A DNA stretch of 64,000 nt from an uncultured Clostridium sp. (GCA_946491915.1 CAMLYR010000001.1:1-64000), one strand, 5' to 3'; shown: positions 37,231 to 46,064, numbered from the stretch's first letter. Notes: generated by a model not told the origin, from the sequence alone. Made by a program: numbers and translations.

Positions 37231-38550
37231 TTGAGTACAAAGGAGAAACTAATTAGGCATAAAAAGAAAAATGTTAGATTATTCCCATTATATAAAATGG
37301 TATCATGGGACTTATTATTCTATTACCCAATTATATTCTTATTTCTAACACAAGTAAAAGAATTTTCAGCAGCACAAGTATTATTTTCGGATGCCTTTTA
37401 TACATTATCTAATACATTATGGCAAATACCAGTAACAAGATTAGTAGATAGGGTAGGAAAGAAAAATGCCTTAATTGTTGGAAATATATTATACACATTA
37501 AGCATCTTATCGATGATATTTATGCAAGAATATTATGAATTATTAATCATTCAATTTATATATGCACTAGGATATTCGATAAAAGGAATATGTGAAGCAA
37601 ATATATTATATGATTCTTTGCCAAATGGATATAGAAGAGGAAAGGTATTTTCACAAATTGATGGCAAATCTACATCCTATTTTTATATATTTGAAGCTAT
37701 TGCGTCTATAACTGCTGGATTTACATTTGTTATTAATGGATATATTCCAATGATATTATGTTTTATATGTTGTGCAATTGCAACTATTTTATCTTTTAGG
37801 TTCAGGCATACAGCTATTGTACAGAATAAAGTAGAACCAATAAAATTTACAGAATACATGGTGCAATTAAAAACTTCTTTTGGATATTTCTTAAAATCGA
37901 AAAGAATTCGTTCATTAATTATGTTTAATGCATTATTAATGGGAACGATAACAGCAATTGTAAATTTAAGAAGCAGTATGCTAGAAGAAGTACAAGTCCC
38001 TGAACAGTATTTTGGTGTTATATTTGCCATATTACAAATGATTGCAGCAATTTCTACAAGAAATACAGAAAGAATACAAGAAAACTTTAGAAATAAAACA
38101 TTAGGATGGTTAGGAATTCCTATGGTCATGTCTTGTATTGTCATAGGATTTGTTGGACAAGATGAATTATCAAAGTCATCATTAATACTAATTGTTGTAT
38201 TATTTGCTATTCAGTATGCGATAAAAGGACCATATATAGGATTAATCACAAGATATCTAAATAATTTTACTAATAGAAGTATAAGACCTAAAATATCTGC
38301 TTTACGATATTTAACAGCCAATTTAGCAACAGCTATTTTGTCATTCATATGTTCTGGATTGTTAGCTATTACGACAACTGCAAATACCTTTATTATCATA
38401 GGCTGTATAACCACAATTGGTGTTGTATTGTTGTTAGATTATATGAGAGATAAAGTGGGGTTGAAACCTGAAGAATATAGTGATGAAGATATACGATACA
38501 GTATTAATAGACCAGAAAAAACAAACAGAAAAATAAAAGTTGACGAATAA
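37231..38550 (+). CDS. MFS transporter
   Basis: A 439-residue protein with twelve hydrophobic segments and the inter-helix motif RLVDRVGKKNALIVGN (MFS motif A) after helix 2. It starts at TTG 37231 behind GAGGAGAG. The cytoplasmic loop between helices 6 and 7 contains FRHTAIVQNKVEPIKF. The substrate is unknown. It is the last gene before the DedA promoter, and its stop overlaps that promoter's -35 box. Its place after a glycosyltransferase gene may be only genomic neighbourhood. Confidence 0.88.
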   Translation: MSTKEKLIRHKKKNVRLFPLYKMVSWDLLFYYPIIFLFLTQVKEFSAAQVLFSDAFYTLSNTLWQIPVTRLVDRVGKKNALIVGNILYTLSILSMIFMQEYYELLIIQFIYALGYSIKGICEANILYDSLPNGYRRGKVFSQIDGKSTSYFYIFEAIASITAGFTFVINGYIPMILCFICCAIATILSFRFRHTAIVQNKVEPIKFTEYMVQLKTSFGYFLKSKRIRSLIMFNALLMGTITAIVNLRSSMLEEVQVPEQYFGVIFAILQMIAAISTRNTERIQENFRNKTLGWLGIPMVMSCIVIGFVGQDELSKSSLILIVVLFAIQYAIKGPYIGLITRYLNNFTNRSIRPKISALRYLTANLATAILSFICSGLLAITTTANTFIIIGCITTIGVVLLLDYMRDKVGLKPEEYSDEDIRYSINRPEKTNRKIKVDE

Positions 38551-38568
38551 AATATATTTTGCTATACT
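38540..38568 (+). promoter_or_regulatory. Promoter of the dedA gene
   Basis: TTGACG (38540-38545), 17 bp, TATACT (38563-38568), overlapping the stop codon of the MFS gene. Confidence 0.75.
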
Positions 38569-38598
38569 AGTGATAAAAATTATAAAAGGAGAAAATAT

Positions 38599-39258
38599 AT
38601 GCAAGAGATAATGTTATCCATAATGGAACAATTTGGATATTTAGGGGTGTTTTTATTAATAGCGATAGAAAATATTTTTCCACCAATTCCATCAGAAGCT
38701 GTCTTATTATTTGGTGGATTTATGACAACACATACAGAATTAAATATTGTAGTGATGATTATAGCTGCAACTTTAGGTTCATTGGTTGGTGCCATTGTAC
38801 TATATTATGTAGGAAGAATATTAAATAAAGAAAGATTAAAAAAATTAGTTTCAGGAAAAGTTGGGAAAATACTTAGGTTAAAATCAGAAGATATAGACAA
38901 AGCAGATAAGTGGTTTGATGAAAAGGGTAACAAAACCGTATTTTTCTGTAGATTTATTCCGATTGTTAGAAGTTTAATTTCTATGCCAGCAGGAATGAGT
39001 GAAATGCCTATGGGGAAATTCTTGATTTATACCATATCAGGATCTGCTGTTTGGAATACAGTTTTATTAACAATTGGAAATAAGGTAGGAGAAAATTGGG
39101 CAAACATGCTTGCAATTTTTGATCAATATTCTCATATTACATTGGTAGTATTAGCAATTATTTTTGTTGTTGCTTGTTTATTATTTTATTGGAAAAAAAC
39201 AAACAAGTTTATTTTCAAAAGAAAGATTTACTATTTGGGAGATTCAACAATAGATTAA
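38599..39258 (+). CDS. DedA family membrane protein
   Basis: A 219-residue protein of the DedA/VTT superfamily, implicated in returning undecaprenyl phosphate or other lipids across the membrane. Markers: ENIFPPIPSEAVLLFGG near the start, VGAIVLYYVGR, and FCRFIPIVRSLISMPAGMSE with the functionally important Arg residues. It has about five membrane segments. It has its own promoter and terminator. Recycling of undecaprenyl phosphate would fit the preceding polysaccharide genes and the following peptide-antibiotic resistance genes, but that link is inferred. Confidence 0.92.
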   Translation: MQEIMLSIMEQFGYLGVFLLIAIENIFPPIPSEAVLLFGGFMTTHTELNIVVMIIAATLGSLVGAIVLYYVGRILNKERLKKLVSGKVGKILRLKSEDIDKADKWFDEKGNKTVFFCRFIPIVRSLISMPAGMSEMPMGKFLIYTISGSAVWNTVLLTIGNKVGENWANMLAIFDQYSHITLVVLAIIFVVACLLFYWKKTNKFIFKRKIYYLGDSTID

Positions 39259-39275
39259 ATTTGAGTAATAGTAAG

Positions 39276-39313
39276 AAACTTCTTCTTTAATATGATTAAA
39301 GGAGGAGTTTTTT
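39276..39313 (+). terminator. dedA terminator
   Basis: AAACTTCTTCTTTAAT (39276-39291) pairs with ATTAAAGGAGGAGTTT (39295-39310), then T residues. Confidence 0.8.
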
Positions 39314-39416
39314 GTTAAAATTTAAACTATCACAAATTGCTTCAAAATTAACAATGAAAAAAATGAGAAAAAAAGAATAGAAATAATAGCTTAATGAACT
39401 AATAAAATTAAAACAT

Positions 39417-39445
39417 TTGACGAAATAAATAAAAATTCGTATAAT
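39417..39445 (+). promoter_or_regulatory. Promoter of the two-component system
   Basis: TTGACG (39417-39422), 17 bp, TATAAT (39440-39445). Confidence 0.8.
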
Positions 39446-39485
39446 AGCAATGAAATATAATAAAGAAAAGATTGAAAAGTTTAAT

Positions 39486-39530
39486 GTATTCTGCTAAATG
39501 GAAAAATTGATTTTTCTATTTAGCAAATAC
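39486..39530 (+). other. Long hairpin in the 5' leader of the response regulator mRNA
   Basis: GTATT..GCTAAAT.GAAAAAT pairs with ATTTTTC.ATTTAGC.AATAC around a two-base loop. It lies between the promoter and the ribosome-binding site and lacks a T tract, so it may protect or regulate the message. Confidence 0.55.
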
Positions 39531-39556
39531 AATATTGAGAAAGGAATCATTAAAAA

Positions 39557-40228
39557 GTGAGTAAAATATTAATTGTTGAAGATGAAAAAAAACTAAGACA
39601 AGAATTAGAAACATTTTTAAATAAGAATGGATTTGAAGCAAAAGGACTAGATAATTTTGATAATACGATACAAGATATATTAGAGGAAAATGCAGATCTA
39701 GTATTACTAGATATTAATTTACCATATACAGATGGAGAATTTGTCTGTAAAGAAGTAAGAAAAGTATCTAATGTTCCAATTATCATGATAACAAGTAGAG
39801 ATAATGAAATCGATGAATTGATGAGCTTGAATTATGGAGCAGATCAATATGTTACAAAACCATATAATATACAAATATTACTTGCAAAAATAAATGGTTT
39901 ATTAAAAAGAAATCAAAATGCAGGAAGAAATCCAGAACAAATTGACTGTCATGGTTTTGTATTAAATATAGCAGAAAGAGCTATAGAAAAAGATAATCAG
40001 AAAATGGACTTAACAAAAAATGAATATAATATTTTATACTATTTAAGCACTCATAAAAATGAAGTAGTATCAAGAGATGAAATCATGGATTATTTATGGG
40101 AAAGTGAAGAATTTATTGATGATAATACATTAAATGTCAATATAAAAAGACTAAGGACAAAACTAGAAGAATTAGGATTACATGATAGAATAGAAACCAA
40201 AAGGGGGCAGGGGTATATATTAAAATGA
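39557..40228 (+). CDS. OmpR-family response regulator, BceR-like
   Basis: A 223-residue regulator starting at GTG 39557 behind AGAAAGGAA. Receiver domain with the acidic EDE pocket (residues 9-11), the phosphorylation Asp in LVLLDINLP (near residue 52) and the Lys of YVTKPYN. C-terminal winged helix with RLRTKLEELG and GQGYILK. The partner kinase overlaps it by ATGA, and a BceAB-like transporter lies 3 kb downstream, so control of that transporter is likely. A matching inverted repeat is found upstream of the transporter at 43002. Confidence 0.92.
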   Translation: MSKILIVEDEKKLRQELETFLNKNGFEAKGLDNFDNTIQDILEENADLVLLDINLPYTDGEFVCKEVRKVSNVPIIMITSRDNEIDELMSLNYGADQYVTKPYNIQILLAKINGLLKRNQNAGRNPEQIDCHGFVLNIAERAIEKDNQKMDLTKNEYNILYYLSTHKNEVVSRDEIMDYLWESEEFIDDNTLNVNIKRLRTKLEELGLHDRIETKRGQGYILK

Positions 40229-41241
40229 AATTTAGTGATTTTATAAAAGATAAGGTATTGCTAATTGTAAGTGTTTTATTAGCCTTAATTAGTATAGAAA
40301 TATTATTATTGGCTTATCAAATAGGAATTATTGCACAAATTTACATAGCTGCTATTATCATAATTGTTATTGCGATTTCCATATTTGTTGAATATAAAAG
40401 AAAACAACATTTTTATAATCAATTAAAAAATAACATGGAAGATTTACACGAAAAGTATTTGATTTCTGAAATTATCAAAAATGCTAACTTTGCAGAAGGT
40501 AAAATTTTAAAAGAAGTGATGCAAGATGCAGGAAAGTCTATGCTTGAAAATGTAAATTACTATAAACGTATTCAGGAAGAATATAAAGAATATATAGAAT
40601 TATGGATTCATGAAGTAAAAATACCAATTGCGGCAAGTAAAATGATTATTGAAAATCATAAAAATGAAGTAACAAAAAGCATAGATGAAGAACTAGACAA
40701 GGTAGAAAATTATACAGAACAAGCCTTATTTTATGCAAGAAGTAATGCTGTTGAAAAAGACTATATCATAACAAAAACCAATCTAAAAGAAATTGTAAAT
40801 AGTGCGATATTAAAAAATAAAACTACATTGCTAAATGAAAAAGTAGCTTTGGATTTAAAAGATTTAGAACAGGAAGTTTATACAGATAGTAAATGGGCAA
40901 CTTTTATTATTAATCAAATTATACAAAATGCCATCAAGTATTCTAAAGATGAAAATAAGAAAATAGAAATATTTGCAAAATCCAAAAATGATAAAGTCAT
41001 TTTATATATACAAGATAATGGAATTGGAATAAAAAAAGGAGAAATCACAAGAGTATTTGAAAGAGGATTTACAGGAGAAAATGGAAGATTAATAGGACAA
41101 AAATCTACTGGAATTGGTTTATACTTGTGTAAAAAACTATGTGATAAATTAAGTCTTGGCATAGAATTGAATTCAGAAAAAGATAAAGGAACAGAAGTAA
41201 GGATTATATTTCCTAAAAATAGTTATACAAATTTGAAGTAG
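40225..41241 (+). CDS. Sensor histidine kinase, BceS-like intramembrane sensor
   Basis: A 338-residue kinase with two N-terminal membrane helices (about 13-30 and 36-54) and almost no extracellular loop, the BceS architecture in which the transporter itself senses the drug. The phosphorylated His is in ELWIHEVKIPI (about residue 131). The ATPase domain carries the N box IIQNAIKYS, YIQDNGIGI and STGIGLYLCK. It overlaps the response regulator gene by ATGA. It ends shortly before a terminator that is duplicated after the toxin-antitoxin pair. Confidence 0.92.
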   Translation: MKFSDFIKDKVLLIVSVLLALISIEILLLAYQIGIIAQIYIAAIIIIVIAISIFVEYKRKQHFYNQLKNNMEDLHEKYLISEIIKNANFAEGKILKEVMQDAGKSMLENVNYYKRIQEEYKEYIELWIHEVKIPIAASKMIIENHKNEVTKSIDEELDKVENYTEQALFYARSNAVEKDYIITKTNLKEIVNSAILKNKTTLLNEKVALDLKDLEQEVYTDSKWATFIINQIIQNAIKYSKDENKKIEIFAKSKNDKVILYIQDNGIGIKKGEITRVFERGFTGENGRLIGQKSTGIGLYLCKKLCDKLSLGIELNSEKDKGTEVRIIFPKNSYTNLK

Positions 41242-41270
41242 TTGAGAAATAGATTTTTAAATTGTATATA

Positions 41271-41309
41271 TTTAAAAGGTAAGATATAAAGAATGTCTTA
41301 TCTTTTTTT
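41271..41309 (+). terminator. Terminator of the two-component operon (repeat copy 1)
   Basis: AAAGGTAAGATAT pairs with ATGTCTTATCTTT, followed by T residues. A nearly identical copy lies at 42837-42875. Confidence 0.8.
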
Positions 41310-41361
41310 GTCAAGGACAACATAAATAGTTTTATTTTTTTAAAGAAAAAATTCTATAGCA

Positions 41362-41409
41362 TTGACATATATATAAGTATATGATAGAATTTAATTACCT
41401 AATAGGTAA
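41362..41409 (+). promoter_or_regulatory. Toxin-antitoxin promoter with palindromic operator
   Basis: TTGACA (41362-41367), 17 bp, TAGAAT (41385-41390), then the 15-bp palindrome TTACCTAATAGGTAA (41395-41409) at the expected start of transcription. Binding of the HTH antitoxin here would give autorepression. Confidence 0.75.
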
Positions 41410-41436
41410 CGGGAGAACACAAAAGGAGGAAAGAAC

Positions 41437-41754
41437 TTGGAAATAGAATGGCATAATCATGAGATACAAAAGAAAATGTCAAATATGGAAGAATTAAGAA
41501 AAATAATAGGCATAGAATTAGCTAAGATGGTTAAATTAAGATTTAATCAAATAGAAGCAACAGAAAATTTCCAAGAATTTATGAAATATGGTTTTGGAAA
41601 ACCACATCCTTTAAAAGGCAACATGAAAAGATATTTTGGTGTTGGGATTACAGGAAATTATAGATTGGTAGTAATGCCTAAGGGTAACAAAAAAATAATT
41701 GTGAGAGGAGTGATAGATTATCATGGAGACAAGTATAACTGGCTTATCCCTTGA
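41437..41754 (+). CDS. RelE/HigB-like toxin of a type II toxin-antitoxin pair
   Basis: A 105-residue basic protein from TTG 41437 behind AAGGAGG. The C-terminal half has the RelE/ParE-fold strands YFGVGITGNYRLVVMP and KIIVRGVIDYHGDKYNWL, with LKGNMKRYFGV as the usual 'L.G...G.Y..R...YRL' type segment. HigB-like toxins are usually ribosome-dependent mRNA endonucleases. The downstream gene overlaps it by 32 bases and encodes an HTH protein, so toxin-first order as in higBA. The activity is inferred from family and context. Confidence 0.82.
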   Translation: MEIEWHNHEIQKKMSNMEELRKIIGIELAKMVKLRFNQIEATENFQEFMKYGFGKPHPLKGNMKRYFGVGITGNYRLVVMPKGNKKIIVRGVIDYHGDKYNWLIP

Positions 41755-42814
41755 TTTTATTCTTCATCCAGGAATAAGTATAAAAGAAAAATTAGAAGAA
41801 AATAATATGAATCAAGTAGAGTTGGCAGAAAGAACAGGTTTTTCTGCAAAACATGTTAGTGAAGTAATAAACGGGAAAAAAGGAATTTCACCCAAATTTG
41901 CTAAAGCATTGGAATATGTCTTTGGAGTAAAATTTACATTTTGGTTAAATTTACAAGCAATATATGACAAAGAAATTATTGAATATCAAGAAAGAAATAA
42001 TATTGATAAAAGAGAAATAGAGATTACAAAAAGAATAGAACCTATTTTAGAATATGCTATCTTATTAAATTTAATAAATAAATATAATAATACTACTGAA
42101 GAAGTCATCATAGCTAGAAATCTTTGTAAAACAAATAATTTGTTAAATATAGAAAAATTATTAATAACAAAAGTGGCTTATCGAGCTGCAAAAAATATAC
42201 AAGTCGATGAATATGTATTATATGCATGGCAAAGAGTATGTGAATTAATAGCTGAAAAAGAAAGTATTGAAGATGCATATGATAGTAAAAAATTAAAGAA
42301 TTATTTACAAGATATTAAACAGTTAATGTTTGAAGAAAATCCTAATATGATGATACAAAAATTAAAGGAAATATTTAAGAAGTGTGGAATTATATTTGAG
42401 TTAGTAAAAAATTTTCAAGGAGCGCCTATACAGGGATTTATAGAGAATAAAAATGACAGAATTATATTATGTATGACAATAAGACAATCATATGCTGATA
42501 TTTTTTGGTTTACATTATTTCATGAAATAGGACATATATTAAATGATGATATCGAAGAAAATAAATTGGATTATTATATTGAAAATACGAAAGCAGAAGA
42601 TATAGCAGATAATTTTGCCAAAGATTTTTTAATAAGTAGTGATAAATATGAGGAATATATACAGAAAAAAGACTTTTCAATAGAAAGTATAAAAGAATTT
42701 AGTCAACAAAATAAGATAAAAGAATTTGTGTTAATAGGTAGATTACAAAAGGATAATCTTTTACCATATAATAAATATAGTAATTTAAAAACAAGATATA
42801 AATGGAAAGAATAA
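41723..42814 (+). CDS. HigA-type HTH antitoxin fused to ImmA/IrrE-like metallopeptidase domain
   Basis: A 363-residue protein. Residues about 10-85 form an XRE/HigA helix-turn-helix with HPGISIKEKLEENNMNQVEL and a SAKHVSEVINGKKG recognition region. The C-terminal part (about 215-320) is an M78-type peptidase domain with the zinc motif HEIGHILND. ATG 41723 lies inside the toxin gene, giving coupled translation. It should repress the operon through the palindrome at 41395 and neutralise the toxin. The peptidase motif suggests self-cleavage or regulated release, which is an inference. Confidence 0.85.
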   Translation: METSITGLSLDFILHPGISIKEKLEENNMNQVELAERTGFSAKHVSEVINGKKGISPKFAKALEYVFGVKFTFWLNLQAIYDKEIIEYQERNNIDKREIEITKRIEPILEYAILLNLINKYNNTTEEVIIARNLCKTNNLLNIEKLLITKVAYRAAKNIQVDEYVLYAWQRVCELIAEKESIEDAYDSKKLKNYLQDIKQLMFEENPNMMIQKLKEIFKKCGIIFELVKNFQGAPIQGFIENKNDRIILCMTIRQSYADIFWFTLFHEIGHILNDDIEENKLDYYIENTKAEDIADNFAKDFLISSDKYEEYIQKKDFSIESIKEFSQQNKIKEFVLIGRLQKDNLLPYNKYSNLKTRYKWKE

Positions 42815-42836
42815 ATTAATAAAAAAGAGATAGATT

Positions 42837-42875
42837 GTTTAAAGGTAAGATACAAAGAATATCTTACCTTTTTTA
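42837..42875 (+). terminator. Terminator after the toxin-antitoxin pair (repeat copy 2)
   Basis: AAAGGTAAGATA/TATCTTACCTTT stem and T tract. It differs from the copy at 41271 by about three substitutions and one missing base over 38 bases, a direct repeat that brackets the toxin-antitoxin pair. Confidence 0.8.
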
Positions 42876-42950
42876 TTGAATAGGAAAAATCGCTTTTCCT
42901 ATTCAATAAAAAAAACAACGTTGCACAGAAAAATTGCTATGCAATTTTTC
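42875..42950. other. Two hairpins in the gap before the ABC transporter genes
   Basis: ATTGAATAGGAAAA (42875-42888) with TTTTCCTATTCAAT (42894-42907), and GAAAAATTGC (42928-42937) with GCAATTTTTC (42941-42950), both perfect. The 342-base gap 42815-43156 holds these, the regulator box and a leader hairpin, and no gene. Confidence 0.6.
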
Positions 42951-43000
42951 GCGTCGACAATCCTATATAGCAACCTTTGATTTCGTTAACGCACGTCTTT

Positions 43001-43016
43001 CTTACAAAAATGTAAG
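43001..43016 (+). promoter_or_regulatory. Candidate BceR-type response regulator box
   Basis: CTTACAAAAATGTAAG fits the TNACA-N4-TGTAA inverted repeat reported for BceR-like regulators. Another ATGTAAG half-site follows at 43021. A -10-like TATAAT is at 43060-43065 with a poor -35, as expected for an activated promoter. Confidence 0.65.
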
Positions 43017-43089
43017 ATAAATGTAAGATTAAACAATGGAAAGAAAACAAAATAAGCCGTATAATAAATACAGAATAAAAGACAAATAG

Positions 43090-43136
43090 AGGTTTACAAG
43101 CTTGAAAAATAATTTTTTTCCAAGCAATTTGTGCCT
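43090..43136 (+). other. Leader hairpin before the ABC transporter operon
   Basis: AGG...ACAAGCTTGAAAAA pairs with TTTTTTCCAAGC...CCT, ending close to the ribosome-binding site of the ATPase gene. It could be an attenuator or mRNA-protecting stem. Confidence 0.45.
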
Positions 43137-43156
43137 AAAGAAAGGAATGAAATTAA

Positions 43157-43924
43157 ATGAGTCATGTATTAGAAGTTAAAAACATAGAAAAATACTATGG
43201 AAACAAGTCAAATTTAACAAAAGCCATTGCAGGAATTAGCTTTAATGTAGAAGAAGGGGAATTTGTTGGAATCATGGGAGCATCAGGGTCAGGAAAAACG
43301 ACTCTTTTAAATTGTATTTCAACAATTGATAGAGTGACAGCTGGAAATATTATCATCAACAATCAAGATATTACAAAATTAAAAGGTAATAAGTTAAACA
43401 AATTCAGAAGAGAAGAATTAGGATTTATATTTCAAGATTTTAACTTATTAGATACACTAACCGCTTATGAGAATATAGCATTAGCATTAACGATTCAAAA
43501 AGTAAATGCTCATGAAATCGATAAAAAGGTAAAAGAAGTAGCAGAAAAACTAGAAATATCAGATGTTTTAAATAAATATCCATATCAAATATCAGGAGGA
43601 CAAAAACAAAGAGTAGCATCAGCAAGAGCCATTATTACAAATCCTAAAATGGTTTTAGCAGATGAACCAACAGGCGCATTAGACAGTAAATCTGCAAGAC
43701 AATTATTGGAAACATTTGAACATCTAAATCAAAATTTAGGAGCAACCATTTTAATGGTGACACATGATGCCTTTACAGCAAGTTATGCAGATAGAATTAT
43801 TTTCATTAAAGATGGAAAAATCTTTAATGAATTAGTAAAAGGAGAAGATACTAGAAAACAATTTTTTGAAAAGATAATTGAAGTACAAACACTTCTTGGA
43901 GGTGATTTGAACGATGTTATTTAA
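43157..43924 (+). CDS. Bacitracin/peptide-antibiotic ABC transporter ATP-binding subunit, BceA-like
   Basis: A 255-residue ATPase of the MacB/BceA type: Walker A GASGSGKTT (about 42-50), Q-loop FIFQDFNLLDTLTAYEN, signature SGGQKQRVASARAI, Walker B VLADEPTGALD and switch His MVTHDAF. It energises a permease that removes peptide antibiotics from lipid II cycle intermediates. Its start AAAGGAATG-AAATTA-ATG lies behind the leader hairpin. Its end overlaps the permease start by 11 bases. The regulator box at 43001 places it under the upstream two-component system. Confidence 0.93.
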   Translation: MSHVLEVKNIEKYYGNKSNLTKAIAGISFNVEEGEFVGIMGASGSGKTTLLNCISTIDRVTAGNIIINNQDITKLKGNKLNKFRREELGFIFQDFNLLDTLTAYENIALALTIQKVNAHEIDKKVKEVAEKLEISDVLNKYPYQISGGQKQRVASARAIITNPKMVLADEPTGALDSKSARQLLETFEHLNQNLGATILMVTHDAFTASYADRIIFIKDGKIFNELVKGEDTRKQFFEKIIEVQTLLGGDLNDVI

Positions 43925-46010
43925 ATTATCTATAAAAAACATGAAAAAGAGTTTTAAAGATTATGCGATTTATTTTCTAACATTAGTATTAGGTGTAGCA
44001 ATATTTTATATGTTTAACTCTTTAGATAGTCAACAAGCTATGTTAGAAGTGTCTCAATCTACAAGAGATATGATACAACTCATGATTAGTATGCTGGGAA
44101 TGGTATCTGTATTTATTGCCATTGTACTTGGATTTTTAATTGTATATGCCAATAATTTCTTAGTAAATAGAAGAAAAAGAGAATTTGGTATTTATATGAC
44201 ATTAGGTATGGGAAGAAGACAAATATCCCAAATTATATTAATAGAAACGATATTGGTAGGAATCATTTCTCTAATTGTTGGTATTTTTATAGGTGTATTT
44301 GGTTCTCAATTTATGTCTATACTGGTAGCCAAACTTTTTCAAGCAGATATGAGTGAATTTACCTTTGTATTTTCAAAAGATGCTTGTATTAAAACATGTA
44401 TTTATTTTGCCGTTATGTATCTAGCAGTTATGATATTTAATACACTTACCATTTCAAGATACAAATTAATTAATTTATTGACAGCTGTTAGAAAAAATGA
44501 AAAAGTAAAGATTAAAAACCCAATTATCTCTATTATCATATTCTTAATTTCAGCAGGATTATTAGGATATGCGTATTATATAGTTACAGGTGGCATCTAT
44601 GAATTAAATACAGAGGAAAAAATGTTAGTACCAATTTTAATGGGAATTGTAGGAACAATAGGTGTATTCTGGTCTTTATCAGGATTTATATTACGAATGA
44701 TACAAACAAGAAAGAAAATATACTTAAAAGGAACCAATATGTTTGTACTAAGACAATTAAATAATAAGATTAATACAACCGTTATCAGTATGTCTGTTAT
44801 TTGCTTAATGTTATTTATGACGATAAGTGTTTTATCTAGTAGTTTATCTATACAAAATTCATTGGATTCAGAATTAGAAGAAATGACACCAGTAGATGTC
44901 AATTTATATAAGACAGCGAATTTACCAGAAAGTTATGAAGATTCCTATACAGGTCAGATGATATATACTACAGAAGAACAAAGAGAAGATTCAAAACAAC
45001 CAGTTAGTTACACATTAGAAACCAATGGTTATGATATGCGTAATTTAAAAGACATGGTAGAAATTTCAATTTATACAATTCCAGAATGGACTTTACAATA
45101 TAGTCTAGGAAGTTATTATGAACAAGCAAAAGCACAATTTTCAATGCTTATGTATGACTTACCAGAAGAAATTGTCAAAGTATCTGATTATAATAAGATT
45201 GCAGAGCTTTATGGGCAAGAACAATATAGCTTAAATGATGATGAATATATTGTCCTTTGTGACTTTGATAATATGACAGAATTAAGAAATCAAGCATTAA
45301 AACAAAATTCAACAGTACAAATTGAAGGAAAAACTTTACATGCTAAATATAATGAATGTAAAAGTGGATTTATTGAAATGTCTACAAGTCATGTAAATAC
45401 AGGAATTATATTAGTTCCAGATAGTTTTGAATTAAAAGAAGAATGGAAAGAAGAACAATTTTTAGCAGCAAATTATAATGCCAAAACAGATGAAGAAAAA
45501 AAACAAATAGAAAAAACATTTGTAGAATCAGAGAATAATGCACTATTGAGCAATTTAGATCAAAAAGGTATAGAGATAGAAGGAATGACAAAAATTAGTT
45601 TAATAGAAGCAAGTAAAGGATTAGCAACGATTATTATATTTATTGCCATTTATCTAGGAGTTATCTTCTTAATTGCAAGTTCTGCCATTTTAGCATTAAA
45701 ACAATTAACAGAAAGTTCTGATAACAAACAAAGATATACCATTTTAAGAAAAATCGGTTGTGATGAAAAGATGATCAATCAAGCATTATTTAGACAAATA
45801 TTTATATTTTTCATGTTACCTTTAGCCCTTGCGATTATACATTCTATATTTGGAATTAAATTCATATTATCAATGCTTGCTGCATTAGCATCTCCAAGTG
45901 ATTTATTACCTTCTATAATGGTAACAGCAGTTATTATTGGTATCATCTATGGATTATATTTCTTAGCAACTTATATGGGTAGCAAGAACATTATTAAAGA
46001 GGAGGATTGA
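43914..46010 (+). CDS. FtsX-type ABC permease, BceB-like
   Basis: A 698-residue permease with ten predicted helices in the BceB order: one helix, the FtsX-type group (MISMLGMVSVFIAIVLGFLI and following), four middle helices, a large extracellular domain of about 230 residues (about 310-560, rich in Glu/Tyr/Asn), and three last helices (GLATIIIFIAIYLGVIF onward). The big loop is the drug-sensing feature of Bce systems. It overlaps the ATPase gene and is followed by a 17-bp-stem hairpin that includes its stop. Confidence 0.92.
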   Translation: MLFKLSIKNMKKSFKDYAIYFLTLVLGVAIFYMFNSLDSQQAMLEVSQSTRDMIQLMISMLGMVSVFIAIVLGFLIVYANNFLVNRRKREFGIYMTLGMGRRQISQIILIETILVGIISLIVGIFIGVFGSQFMSILVAKLFQADMSEFTFVFSKDACIKTCIYFAVMYLAVMIFNTLTISRYKLINLLTAVRKNEKVKIKNPIISIIIFLISAGLLGYAYYIVTGGIYELNTEEKMLVPILMGIVGTIGVFWSLSGFILRMIQTRKKIYLKGTNMFVLRQLNNKINTTVISMSVICLMLFMTISVLSSSLSIQNSLDSELEEMTPVDVNLYKTANLPESYEDSYTGQMIYTTEEQREDSKQPVSYTLETNGYDMRNLKDMVEISIYTIPEWTLQYSLGSYYEQAKAQFSMLMYDLPEEIVKVSDYNKIAELYGQEQYSLNDDEYIVLCDFDNMTELRNQALKQNSTVQIEGKTLHAKYNECKSGFIEMSTSHVNTGIILVPDSFELKEEWKEEQFLAANYNAKTDEEKKQIEKTFVESENNALLSNLDQKGIEIEGMTKISLIEASKGLATIIIFIAIYLGVIFLIASSAILALKQLTESSDNKQRYTILRKIGCDEKMINQALFRQIFIFFMLPLALAIIHSIFGIKFILSMLAALASPSDLLPSIMVTAVIIGIIYGLYFLATYMGSKNIIKEED

Positions 46011-46040
46011 AAAATAATTGTAGCAATTCTTTTTCAATCC
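46004..46040 (+). other. Hairpin between permease and yxeA-like gene
   Basis: GGATTGAAAAATAATTG (46004-46020) pairs with CAATTCTTTTTCAATCC (46024-46040). It overlaps the permease stop and has no T tract; probably an intra-operon stability or partial-termination element. Confidence 0.6.
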
Positions 46041-46064
46041 GAGAAGGAAGGAAAGTGAATAAAA

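Noticed and set aside
39312..39380. A 22-codon frame starting TTG after AAAGGAGG
   Set aside because: The apparent ribosome-binding site is the 3' arm of the dedA terminator stem; the peptide is all basic, low-complexity sequence.
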